DNA of 64,000 nucleotides, from the NCBI GenBank assembly GCA_026119935.1, contig JALRMH010000030.1, positions 124,001-188,000 of the forward strand. Reading direction: 5' to 3'. The notes under the pieces were generated by a model. It was not told the DNA's origin. It saw only the letters and a list, made by a program, of their open reading frames with translations, and did not search any database. Origin of the DNA: Endothia cerciana. Its lineage: Eukaryota > Ascomycota > Sordariomycetes > Diaporthales > Cryphonectriaceae. Position 1 is the first letter of the stretch; each line of letters opens with the position of its first letter. Of this stretch, positions 42,581 through 53,747 are shown one piece after another. Position numbers and translations under genes: made by a program.

Positions 42581-44399
42581 GCCCGACTCTCACGGTCAAG
42601 GGGTACTTTATTAAGTCGCACGCCGAACCGCGACTCTGGTGTATGTTCTTCGATCGGGCCAGCCTCAGTTTCGATATCCCGCGGCGCCGGTGGGAGATCA
42701 GGCAGGTGAGAGGGATAGCAACAATTATGAAGGGTACTTAGGCAAAGACTAACCAAGATCTAGGCCCTCGATCCATCGAGCCATCGAGCTGAAGGGCCTA
42801 CATACAAGCAGTATCTGAGCGGTCGGCAGCAGGTTTCGAATGCCTGTCCACATTGCATCACCAGCACCCAGCACCCGGCTGGCGATCCTGCATCCCCACA
42901 CGAGCTATCGCCACTGACGGATGGCTCCGTTGGCGACGTTGATCCGTACCCACTCCCTCTTGAGTGTGGCTTCTGCTCCTCCGGCGACGCTGTAGCATCG
43001 TGGTGGCCCACGGCGTGCCGCTTGCCTGCTGGGGCCTAGCTGCCCCCAGCTCGCCCACGAGGACGGTACCGTAGCAACTGGTGGGCTGGCTGAACCCTGT
43101 CAGATGGCTTGTGTTCCTGGCGACCGGTTGGCGCCAACAGCTCAAGGGGCGGAAAGAAGCCTCCGGCGAATTGCTGAAGGATGGCTGGCGGGTCTGCCTA
43201 CTGGCCAACCGCTGCAGCAGGTCTTACTTGGAGACAAGAGTTGCGACGGACACTCATACTCCTTTGGGGCTTCAGAATATGTCAATCTGCAATGGCGTGA
43301 TCTGAACTGGTCTGCATCTAAGTGTGCCCTACCTAGGTAATTACCGACAGGGTCTTCCACGTTGAACACTCACCTTATAGTTCGTCCACAAAACCTTGCC
43401 GTCCCTAGAAAGCCGATTGGTGCTCTCCCGCGGCCCGACCATCGACGGCCGGCAGGGCGGACTGGGCGTGGTGTAGAGAACCGGGCTTTGGTTGTCTCAT
43501 GTACAAAGCTCGTAGAGCTACCCGCGCGCCTAGAACTGATAGGGTCGGTGTGTATGCTGTATATGCGCCCCCCTCGGTAGAGCGGCTACGTTTGAACATT
43601 CGCTGCCAGCAAGCCTTGGGATCGCCTTCGGAGCCAGCTCAAGGTTTGCTGGGATGCCGCTATTGGCTCGTGACCCGGAGATCTGGGACATCGAAGTGGT
43701 GAACGCTCGAGTAGGCAGGCAGAGACTCAAGACGCCGCGCGAATGTTGCAGAGGGCAGCCGTATCCGGGTGGTACTCTTTCTTGACCGCACTGGGAGTCT
43801 TGAGCGTGTACACCCGCGTGCGAACGGATCTGTAGCGATGATGAGATTGTCTGACGAAGCGGCGTAGTTCCAGTATGATGCTGTGTCAGCCTGGTTTGGA
43901 TAAACCAAAAGGGCCTGCGTTCTATCGAATGCCTGTTCTCATGTTTCCAGACCGGCAAATTGGACGGACGCGACGCTCGACCTGCAGCGTGTCCGGACCT
44001 CGTCTCGGACATAGTTCAAGCGCTGCGCCCTGAGCTTCTAATCAAGACCAGGTAGGGCAATGCCTGACCGAGGTCTGAGAATTCACAGCGAGCTTCAAGG
44101 CCCAAGCGGCTGCTGACTATACCCCTCAAAGTATCTAGGAGCGCATTGAAGTTGTCAAGGAACCACTGGCTTGCCCGAATAGCGGCAAAAAAAAAAAAAA
44201 GGGTCGCCGAGAGGAGGCAGATGAAGGAGGATGCCTTTAACAAACTTAGAAGTGGGAACTATCATGGTCATCGGCGCCTCCTCCAGCAAAAGCTGCACGT
44301 TGACAGGCACTTGGCGCTAGCAAGTGAATGTGACCTGGCAGGTTGTCCGTCCAGACACGGCTGGGCGGCCGTGTCTGGTGGAAACATGGTGGTAATAAT

Positions 44400-44443
<44 letters not shown>

Positions 44444-45247
44444 CGTAGTGTGAGGTACTGGAGGAAGGAAAAAAAAAATCAGAATACAATCAAGCCTAAA
44501 CATGGTGGACGGCGAGGTTGACGATGGACGACGGACGACGGATGTTGCCGATCTAGTCTGAAACACCGCGGGTACTTCCGTGTCTACTTATTTATTAACC
44601 TGTTGCAGCAGAGGCCCGAGCTCACTCTCACTCTTCATAGCCATCTTCGTACGAATGGCCCTGCGGAGGAAAAGACCCGCGCAGCCCTGCGCGCTGCCAA
44701 AGGGATCGAGTGCCAAGACCTCCAAAGCCAAGTTTCCATCCCGCTCTGATGTCACCTTGGCGCCGAGAAGCCCCAGTGTTTTCTTCTTCACCATCGAACC
44801 TGGGCTGGTCTGGAATGGGCCACGATCACCTGGAACCCCCGAACCCCCCCCCCCCCCCCATCGAGGTGGTCCCATATCCATAGTACCGTGGCACGGTGAT
44901 TATAGCGTCTCTGCACGCCTCGGCGCCCACTCAAACTTCAAAGGGGAAGAAAGGTGACGAGTGCCACCGTGTGAGATGCGGCCTCCTGCGTCAAGTGACG
45001 TCAACCGGGAGAGAGATCGTGAGACCTCAATCATATCTACCGCGTCTGCTCCCATTCTTCCCAACGGCCTGGCGGTCTCTCTCGCCATCCCCGTCTCTTG
45101 TCTGTTCCCAGTACGCAGCCTCTGTCCCGTTGAAGGTACCACGTTGCTGTGAGTCTCTCCTGGCCCACGGCAGTTCGAGGGCGGTCCCACAAGACGAGGG
45201 CAGGCCACGCCACCAGAGATATCCAGGGATCACGGTCAGGACTCAGG
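42581..45247. other. 2.7 kb interval without supportable gene
   Basis: No gene recognised in either strand. Minus-strand frames at 43530-44012 and 43660-43908 read partly like protein (TASYWNYAASSDNLI) but stop quickly and show no domain; they may be debris. Contains an A13-14 run (~44188), the (GA)n tract and a C-run at about 44845-44859. Confidence 0.45.
44404..44441. repeat. (GA)19 microsatellite
   Basis: Nineteen uninterrupted GA units, the longest dinucleotide run in the window. Confidence 0.95.
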
Positions 45248-46503
45248 ATGGGTATTTTCAACCGTCGACAGCGTGATGGCGCCGCGGCCGCCACCGCCAC
45301 CAACTCCAATGGCCACCACCACGGGGGCAACCGGCCTTACTACTCCATGGCCTCTCGACCTTCGTTCGGACAGTGGCTCAAGTACACATGGCTCGACATT
45401 GTGACCATGGCCTGCATGGGAGCCATTGGCCTGGGTGTGCGTTGCCGCCGCAATCCCCCACCCCCACCTCAGATATTGTATCAAATGCTGACGGTGCATG
45501 CTCTTCCAGGTCTACGAGGCTCACCCAGCCCCGACCCGGTCCTTCCCCGTCACCTTCTCTGATGGCGAGGTCGTCTACCCTGAGTTTGCCTATCCCCTCC
45601 GCAAGGAGATCGTGCCCATCTGGGCCGCCGCCCTCCTCGGCAGCCTGGTCCCCATCTTCGTCATCCTCGTCGTCCAGATCCGGGTCCGCTCCTTCTGGGA
45701 CGCCAACAACGCCATCATCGGCCTCCTCTACTCCCTCATCACCGCCGCCGTCTTCCAGGTCTTCCTCAAGTGGCTCATCGGCGGACTCCGCCCCCACTTC
45801 CTCACCGTCTGCCAGCCCGACACCTCCCTCATCAAGAGCCAGTACGACGCCACGGGCTTCAAGCAGATCTACTTCACCCGCGACATCTGCACCGGCGACC
45901 CGGACACCATCGACGACAGCCTCGAGTCCTTCCCCTCCGGACACACCACTGCTGCTTTCGGCGGGTTCATCTACCTGTACCTCTACCTGAACGCCAAGCT
46001 CAAGGTCTTCGCAAACTACCACCCGGCCATGTGGAAGCTCATTGCCATCTACGCCCCCGTCCTCGGCGCCGTACTCATTGGTGGCGCACTGACTATTGAC
46101 GAGTTCCATAACTGGTACGTGACCCTAGGCTGAGCTGAGCCAAGCCCTAGGACCCCCAACAGTCTGACCAGCAAAACCTAGGTATGACGTCTTCGCGGGC
46201 GCCTGCATCGGCACCGTCATGGCCTTCTCTGCGTACCGCATGACCTACGCCGCCATCTGGGACTGGCGCTTCAACCACATCCCTCTCAACAGGGGCGTCC
46301 CCTTCGACTTTGCCAACCCCGAGCTGACCGGCGCGACGTTCACCCACCGCGTCGGGTGGGGCGGTGCTGCACCGGGGGGGTATGGTGACAAGGGCGGCGC
46401 CTTTGGGGATGGGCACAATGGCGTCACCAGCGGCACGGGCGGTACCTTCTCACGCAAGCCAGTCGGATCGGGGCCGGCGAGGAGGTCTGAGGATATTGTC
46501 TAG
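45248..46503 (+). CDS. PAP2-family lipid phosphate phosphatase (DPP1-like)
   Basis: Three exons: 45248-45436, 45510-46114 and 46182-46503. Introns of 73 and 67 nt join GLG/VYEAHP and HNW/YDVFAG. The product is 371 residues. About six membrane segments surround the three phosphatase motifs: KWLIGGLRP (K-x6-RP), SFPSGHTTAAFGG (PSGH) and the third motif around DEFHNWYDVFAG, carrying the nucleophilic His. The usual SR before the third motif is not evident. The family dephosphorylates diacylglycerol pyrophosphate, phosphatidate and lysophosphatidate in vacuole or plasma membranes. The C-terminal ~60 residues are Gly-rich and cytosolic. The yeast counterpart Dpp1 is 289 residues; the excess is N- and C-terminal low-complexity sequence. 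Confidence 0.92.
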
Positions 46504-46920
46504 GCGGGACTCGGCATCTGTGTGCCGCCCGAGAGCAAGGAGGTGGGATGCGGTTCGGCTTGATGGGCAGTGGGAGGTAGTCCCGTTCGTTCTCGTGCCC
46601 ACCCAACTTCTGCCAACTCGTCCCAGCACTGTGTTCTCCCTGTCCTCGGCCGTGGAATACTTTGTGTCACGCCTTTGCCGGGAGTAGATTTCGCTTTACA
46701 AGTCACGAAATGTTGTATCAGATACCCATACAAGTTGTTTTGGTCAATGAGAGGAACTCAGATTGTCACTGTAGTCCGAACCCCCCCCCCCCAACTTGTG
46801 GTTCTTATTGCTTTCCCGTGTGCTCAACGACCTCATAACACCCTCAGCTATGACAGCGCCGTCCATCGTCGTTTTCCGGGCATGTGTTCCTCCCCCACAG
46901 CAGCAGGAGCAGTAGTGCGC
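46504..46920. other. Intergenic between convergent PAP2 and secreted-protein genes
   Basis: 417 bp of 3' flanks with a C-run at about 46781-46792; no gene seen. Confidence 0.5.
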
Positions 46921-48196
46921 CTAAGAGGCAGCAATGGTCGTGCTCTGAGGAGCTTCAGTCACGGCGGTGCCTCCAGTAGGACCGTCCAGAGCAGCCACGG
47001 CCTCCATGGCATCATCATCCACGTCTGCAAGCCAGCAGAGCATCTCGCCCGAGGTGGTCATCGCGCACTTCCGCTGCGGCACCGCTGCGCACTTTCGCCG
47101 TGGTGGCGGTGGTGGTTAGCAAAACCTGTCCCCTCGCTCTCCCCTCGCAGCCCCCTCGCCCAGGAGTACCGCTGCCCGATCTCGACGGGGTGGGGTGCAC
47201 TTACGGCGCAGTACGTGCGGCACGTGATGCCGTCGCTGTGGAGCAGCCCGAGGGTGTCGCAATACGTGTCGTAGATCGTCACGCACTGGGCCTTGAAGGA
47301 ACGGCACTGGAGGTAGGACGGGTGGGTGACGTCCTGCGCCGCCTCGACGCCGAGGGATGGCGACACGGCCCCGGTGGGCTCGTCGGCCGCTGCACGGGCG
47401 ATATGAGTGGCGGACGGGCTGGGCGTGAGGGTCACCGGGGACGTCGCCGCTCCGTCGCCGGTATCCTCCGTCGGCAGCTGGGACACTTCGCCACCTGTCG
47501 CCGCCGCCATGGCCTCATCCGCGGCGGATCCGCCAGCGAAGCAGTTCTGGTTGCCGTGCGCGCCGTCATCGCAGTTCCGATCCGGGATGTGCTGGCACTG
47601 TCCAGATGCAAGGGAGGGTGTCGTCAGCGAGGGGAGGTCCCTTAGCAGAGATGGGGCTGACGACAAAAGCAGTCGAACGTTTTTTCAGGAACCCAATGCA
47701 ATTCAGTGAGCTCTGGAAGGGTGGTTGGGGTACTTACCTTGCAGTTCGCCTGACACCAGATACTGGTCGAGTACACCTTACCCTCAGACGTGCAGTACGT
47801 ACCTCGGCCGGTGTTTATGCAACGAGCGAGCATCGCCGTGGGACACTGAATGTAATAGTCACTCTCGCGTTTCTCCAAGGCGGTCGGCAGAAGTCCCGCC
47901 TGCAGAACAGGCGTTAGGGCGGTGGCGGGAACAACATCGTTGGTCGTGGCCGAGGATGCTGGGGCCGGCGCGGCGAATACGCTGCTGGCAGCGCCAAACA
48001 GCAAGACGAGCAGAGACATGAAGTTCAAGTACTGGGTGACCGAGAGGGTATGTTAGCAGGGCGTACTTATTTTCTCTGGTGGTGGTGGGCTGGGGTTTTC
48101 CCCTTCCCATGAGGCAAGGTTGTATTGTATCTCTTGGAAGGCGATGGATCTGTGTACTCCAAGGCTTCACGTGAGGGGAGATTTACTTACCTTCAT
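46921..48196 (-). CDS. Secreted protein with two tandem 8-cysteine modules (effector-like)
   Basis: Four-exon model, all introns phase 0: 48196-48191 (ATG AAG only), 48031-47738, 47597-47205 and 47091-46921. Introns are 159, 140 and 113 nt; the first three donors are GTAAGT-type and intron 3 has a TGCTAAC branch site. The product is 287 residues: signal peptide 1-22, a short propeptide ending in KR (56-57, Kex2-like), then two cysteine modules at 65-119 and 198-250, linked by an Ala/Thr/Ser-rich spacer. Both follow C-x(6,7)-C-x(7,8)-C-x12-C-x3-C-x-C-x7-C-x9-C. In each module the intron interrupts the C-x-C, so the modules are exon-pair duplicates. The C-terminal ~37 residues are acidic then Thr/Ala-rich, with no membrane anchor. 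All 16 module cysteines pair by pattern. No family is recognised; secreted and disulfide-rich is well supported, an effector role is inference. Confidence 0.82.
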
Positions 48197-49434
48197 GATG
48201 GAGATGTTGTACTATTTACCCTGTCGTGGGACGCTTCTTTGCGGCTTGCTGTTAAAGAGTTGGGTCCAGAAGACACCTGCAAATGAGAAGTGTTTCAGAT
48301 ACCGAAACTCGTGGTAATTATCAAAAGCTGTTGATCAAGGAGACACCCTCAAATTTTGAAATATAATTGTAGACGTTGGTAGTACGGTGAATTTTTTTTT
48401 TTAAAAAAAAATTAAAGTTTACCCAAGGCGCTAGCAGGTGAATAGGATTGAAAGCTTCGTGGGACAGTGATCGATTCGCCACATTTAACTTCACTATACT
48501 TTGATAGAGACTCTTCACAGCTGATTGTGAATTATCCACTGTGAGTTTCTAAGGCAATGCTAGAAATGTTAGACATGTAAATCAGCACATTGTTTAGCAC
48601 AATCAGACGTGTGAAGTAGTTGACTTTCGCTATGATGAATTTGAGCCTATAATCAACGCATTGTTGTCTTGATAATGGAAATTATATCGGCTCTGCTGTG
48701 CCTACTGAAGATGCTCTGAATAGAAGCAGCAAGGGCTTTCTTTTCTCTTTATTGGTATCAAGACCAAGGTGTTGGGTTTCCTTATTTTTTTTTTCTTTTT
48801 TTCTAACAAATAATGTAATTAGTCTCTCATTCTGAGTTACCACAACGCTGGTATAGAAGCCTTGATCTAGGGCGTTGAAACGCCTCTCCATCACTTGATG
48901 CTGCCCGTATCAATATGGATCATGGCAACTCGCCCCATCCTCGCAGTCAGCCTACCCACCTGCGCCCAGATGTTAACCATTCACTACACAACTCAAAAGC
49001 ACCGAGGTCAACAACAGGGCCTGTATATTGTACGAGTTCGGAAGTGCCTAACAGTACAGTGGCGCTCAGATTCTGGTCAGCTGATGCATGATCTGCATGG
49101 GCGGCACAGCAACACCAAACCTAGCGATCTCGAGCACAAGCCGAAACCCCCTCATTCATTCCACAACTAGAGGAATTACCCAATACAATCTGGCTCTACT
49201 GGTTATCACATGCTTTGCTTCTGCGTTTTTGTATTTCTCCGCGCCAGTCTACACCAGCGGGGCCCGTGTCTGCTTCCGCAGCCTTGTCTTTCCGATCAAT
49301 ACAAAGCCACTAAGTTGGCGACAACATCCTTGAACTATCAACGACCCACGGGATAACTTAAACCTTTATATATAGAAACGGCGCCTCGCATCTATTGTGG
49401 TTCGTCAGCTCATGTAGGACCTCTCTCGCCAGAC
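48197..49434. other. Intergenic 48.2-49.4 kb, AT-rich
   Basis: Promoter of the secreted-protein gene followed by AT-rich sequence with T/A runs near 48392-48412 and 48785-48802. No gene seen. A TATATATAG motif at about 49367-49374 lies 60 bp before the STAND-like relic ATG, a plausible former TATA element. Confidence 0.45.
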
Positions 49435-49868
49435 ATGGATCCCGCTCAGCGCGCCCGCTGTGGCAGCCAGCGTAGTGCGGTTTGTGGACTTTGGAAGCCG
49501 CCTATTAGTGGGAAAAGTACAGGGACCATAAGGGTGTGGAGGAGGAAAAGGAGATATTGCAGCTGATGGAAGAGCTGTCGTATCTGTCGGCAATGGTGTG
49601 CGAATCCTCCGAGCGATTGATAACTGAGAACCCTGCGACTACCCATCTTCACCAGTCCCGAGTAGATTGCGATAATCTCAGCCGAGAACTGAAGGAGGTC
49701 CTAGAGAAGATCAGGCGACGCCGCCAGGGCAAGAATGCCGCCGACGAAAGTTGTCCGATTGCGCTTGCCGGACTGTGGAACGACTCCCGGATTGCGGTCG
49801 TGAAGAATCGCCTAAAGGTCCTGGGAAGTCGTGTTATGACATCTCAGATATACTTCCACGTTTTCTAG
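49435..49868 (+). pseudogene. Broken N-terminal fragment of a fungal STAND/NLR-type gene
   Basis: The ATG at 49435 sits in the classic opening context of fungal STAND proteins, but one base extra near 49441-49446 puts it out of frame with the following SAPAVAASVVRFVDFGSRLL (compare the family pattern sAaaVvqFvdFgsrLl). A stop at about 49530 and a second frame change lead into VEEEKEILQLMEEL and then CDNLSRELKEVLEKIRRR and RIAVVKNRLKVLGSR. These match the helical N-terminal domain (PigL_N/SesA-like) that precedes NACHT or NB-ARC modules. It ends in a stop at 49868. No nucleotide-binding domain follows. At least two frameshifts plus truncation indicate a relic. Confidence 0.65.
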
Positions 49869-50583
49869 ATATATTGGTAAAGGCCCGCTCGACGTTTAGA
49901 GGAGAGGGATATAAAGTCTGTTAGTAGATGGATCATGTTCTGCTCAAGATTAATATATTGTGGCGCCACTTCTCCTACCTCATGAATTGCCTTATTACCC
50001 ATCAATCCTTCTGCCGAGATCTCTTTCCTTATCGCCGTTGTAATACCTCCTGCTATTGCCATTGCTATTCTAGGGTCGTCTATAGGTTACGCTATCCCCG
50101 ATGCTTCAGGCTGTCCCTCGAAGCGGACCGGCCGGTGATCCAGGTGGATGTTAACCTCAAAAATAGTCGTTTCATAATTGTTATGAATCTATTAATGACT
50201 TTTTCAGCCGCAAATGTGACCGTTCCTTTGGCGGTGGACCTGGACAAAAGATGATCTTCGGTCTTGATAAACGACCTCACTCCGACTAAAACCTGTTTTC
50301 CTCCACACCCGATCCGCCTCAGGGCTATCTTTGATGGGATACAATGCAGACTCCTCCAACTAAAATCCTGTCAGTATGATGAAGCTGTTGGGTCTTGTGG
50401 CCTTTGCACTGACTGGAACACTCTATTTGCTTACCACATGTGGTGAAGCCAAGGCTGTTGAGGTGTCTGGGCCGCTCTTTCGACTTGACCCAGCTCGCCT
50501 CCTCAAGACGACCCACCGTGGTTGGCGGGGAGCAGGCAGGGTCCAAGTCTCCGAGACTAGGTCTGAAGCACTTGAAGATCACC
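49869..50583. other. Intergenic between the STAND relic and the deaminase gene
   Basis: About 700 bp, moderately AT-rich. Short frames on both strands read weakly like protein but show no domain, possibly further decayed STAND sequence. Includes the 3' flank of the deaminase gene. Confidence 0.4.
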
Positions 50584-52131
50584 TCAATCCACTCCGTGGA
50601 CATCAGGTTCTTGCACCGAGTGTATGATAGGAATGTCATCAGCCATCCAGCCGGATACAATGCTTCCTGTCGTCGTCAACGACGGCCCTGCCGTAGAGTC
50701 TAAGGTCCTCGGCCGGCGAATGCCTAACCTAGTTTCGAGGTCACGAACAGCCGTCTGTTCTAAGTGCCGACTGAGTTCCCAGAGCAAAACTTTGTGTTTC
50801 TTGCGCACTGCGGAATCTGAACAGGGCGCTGGCATCCAGGAAGGATAGAGCTTTTGATGGGTAGCCGACACGCTCATCGCGAGTGGATGACGGGATAAAT
50901 ACTTGTGGCAGAGAAAACATGCTTTCTTACTTGTACCCATGTATAAAAGCCGAGGGGTGAAATCTGGGTAATGATCATAGAAGCTCAGGAGTTGCATCTC
51001 CGCGTGAACCGTAAGCGTGAGACGGCAAGCTTGACGAAATCGCGACTCTGGATCATCCGTAAGCCAGACTTGGCCCAATCGAGACATAAGTTGTTGATGA
51101 TTGCCTTCGGCCAATCTTTTGAGCATTATCATGAGCGCTGTTGTTTTGGGTGATGAGAAGAACTGTTCCTGCTCGGGAGCTTGGACGACTTCGACGTGGA
51201 TTGAGGAGAAGAGAGCCGGCTGCTTTGTGGCTAGCTTAAGCAGGGCTTTCGCAGCAGCGGCATAACGGCCGAGCTTATAGATGCAAGTAACCCAACGGGG
51301 AAGCTCCTCTCCATTAGGACAAAACAACAATTCGATCTCCTCCGAATACACCCATCTAGCCTGGGATGCCCATTTTACGTGAGGAACTAGCTGAGCGGGG
51401 TCTTGGTCAGGTTCGAGAGATGTCAAAATGGGCAGGTTGCAAATCCATTGCTTGAAATCAATTTCCGGGGCGCCTTCCACGAAGAAAGCATCTCCTCTCA
51501 TGCCTTCGACTGCCTCCTTGACCACCTCTTGGATGGCCGGTTTGCAGAGCTGCTTCAGGAGGCTGTGGATTTTGTCTTTAGTCAGGTCAATGATCTTATA
51601 CAAGATCACGAGCTCTTGTGCTCTAGACGTAGACTCTGAGGGGCAAGCATGTCAGCCTGTGATGATCTTGCTTTCATCCGAGTACATACCTTTCATAGCA
51701 ACAGCAGAAAGATCACTCAGTATATCCTGAAGGCAGTCCGTCAGGTCCGAGGGCACACCGAGATTGCGAGCCAGGCGCAGAATGTTTCCTGTCGGGTGGC
51801 CCTGTTCGAGACAGACTGCTGAGGCACTCTCTCCCCCCTTACTCGAGGTTGAACAGATCAGCGCGAATGAGTCTAGGAACTTCTTCAGGTGTTGCTCTTG
51901 TTTTCCTGCGTTGTCATGAGGGTGCCTATCAAGACTATGCACTGTCGGCTCCCCTCTGACTGGATCGATAAGAGACAACAGGGTTGCGACTTGAATGAAA
52001 CGGCTGTGGGCATCGCCCAGTAGCGCTCGAGCCTGCGACATTCTTCGAGCCTTCGAGACGATATACTGAGACTGATAGTAATACGATCGTATTTTGGAGT
52101 TTCGAACTGTGAGTATGCGTGCTTTGTTCAT
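50584..52131 (-). CDS. OTT_1508-type fungal deaminase-superfamily protein
   Basis: Exons 52131-51690 and 51635-50584 with a 54-nt intron (GTATGT...CTCAG) joining AVAMK/ESTSRAQELV. The product is 497 residues. The N-terminal ~340 residues are helical. The C-terminal part carries the deaminase signature H358-A-E360 (in VHAEMQLLSFYDHYP) and C387-F-L-C390 (in GTSKKACFLCHKYL), followed by SVSATHQKLYPSW. This is the zinc-binding H-x-E / C-x2-C set of the nucleic acid/nucleotide deaminase fold, in the order and context of the Pfam OTT_1508 deaminase group expanded in fungi. Catalytic residues are intact. The substrate is unknown; members are predicted to act on nucleic acid or nucleotides, perhaps in defence or mutation. 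It lies between remnants of STAND and WD40 genes. Confidence 0.82.
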
Positions 52132-53747
52132 TATGTTTACGAAATTGGCGGTCCGGCCCCATTTTAATGCAAGTTTGTGTAATTAGAAGCTGGATCCGTG
52201 GCATGATATAAGTGGAAGGGTTTCACAGTGCTGAAACAGCGATTACGACTTTCATCGAACCCAATCGCAGATCAAGACCCTTCATTGGTGGTGTCGACAT
52301 CGGCTCTAGCGAAGGGGTTCTCCCTAATTCTATTTTACGACTTGTTGAGGCTGCTAAAATTCCTACGCCGTCGCTAATATTCACAACCGCGCATCTCAAC
52401 GTTTCAAAGTGCGCCTTTCCTTCCCCACATCTGGAACTACTTACTATACGGTCGCTTCCGCCCCAAGCAATTAGACCTCGCTGTCTTCACTGGAACAATT
52501 TGCAACCTGATTGGCCCCTTCTTGAGCCTTCTGTATAGCTTCGATATCAGCAGACTTCGAATTGGGACTCAATTCGAGCCTTCTTCCCTTTATAGGCTTG
52601 TTCCAAGGCTTTTCTGATGCGTGAAATCGCCGATAGTCTGTCCTAAAACTCGGGCCGGTGGTTCTAGGATTTGTGATGCTCAGGTATGGACGGACCGACT
52701 TTATCTGTTGGGGAAGCGTCGTCTCCTGTGTGGTCTCGGTTTGGTCCCCAGGCTGCGTACTTGCTTTGCGAAGACTCACCTCTCTTGGAAGGCATTCCTG
52801 GGACAATCGTCTTACAAGGCCTCATCTTCGCGGTGTCTCTTTGGGCTCTGCAGTCTCGCCATGAGGGAGCGTGTCGCATGTTGCGACTCAGAGGGAGGAA
52901 ATCTGAACGGCGTTTACGACAGTACTGGCTGTTGGCTGTGCCTGAGCCAGCCGTGTCGTATTGGTCGGGTCTTAGCTCGTTGCACGAACTTGGCCAAGCC
53001 AAGCCGGTTCATAGAAGACCTTGCTTGGCCGAGTCCGAGTCTGTCTCGTGAGTCTGTCTGCCGAAATTACCAGGCATCGCTCTCGATCACCTGCTGCTCT
53101 TGCTTTCTTGATTTGCGAAGCTAGCATGGATTTGATGCTCCTGAACCCATGCGAGGAGAACCCTGACAGGAATAACATTCGGGAGGGGCAGGTTCTCCAT
53201 CTTCTTATCTATTACGGTTGAATTGAAACATATCTTAACCCGCCGGACTGTTTTCGCTTTGCATTCAGTCTGTAGAAACCCAGAATCTAAGCGAGTTCTG
53301 GAACGGCTGAGGGCCATATCCAACACCACAGGCTTCTGCCTTTGCTGTGGTTCACATGTTGTCATTGGCATCTGCACGGGCTTTGGGAGAATCAGCCTCC
53401 CGAGACAGCCATACATGGCTGTGTGTAACCCTATTTCTAACCAGTTTCTTTCCTATCTGAAAGCCAGTGCTTACACGCGAGGACTACGTGGCAGCCTTAG
53501 AAGGACGGGAGAGTACAAGGGCGATGATGCGGTGGCTCTTAGGGCTACGCCTTCCACCGATACAGACTGGCATTGGGTCTCGTAGAGGGGGAATATGCGT
53601 AGTATAGACGAGGTGTAGGAGATCTAATAATAGGCCTTAGTATCGTGTATCGAATTAATCCACCCCGCGTTTGAGGGGGACCACTCTCTCATATTCCCAC
53701 ATCCGCAGCGATTCGGCGTCCAAGAGCATCCCTCTACACTCACCAGC
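52132..53747. other. 1.6 kb interval without supportable gene
   Basis: Upstream of the deaminase. Several minus-strand frames (52471-53416) include protein-like pieces (LASQIKKARAAGDRERCLVI) but are mutually out of frame without clean splice sites. They may be a decayed gene. Nothing is called. Confidence 0.4.

Noticed and set aside
43530..44012. 160-codon minus-strand frame
   Set aside because: No recognisable fold; a second overlapping frame is equally plausible, so neither was called.
45373..46109. 205- and 243-codon frames overlapping the PAP2 gene
   Set aside because: Shadows of the PAP2 exons in other frames (Ser/Pro-rich and Asp/Glu/Val-rich), with no independent support.
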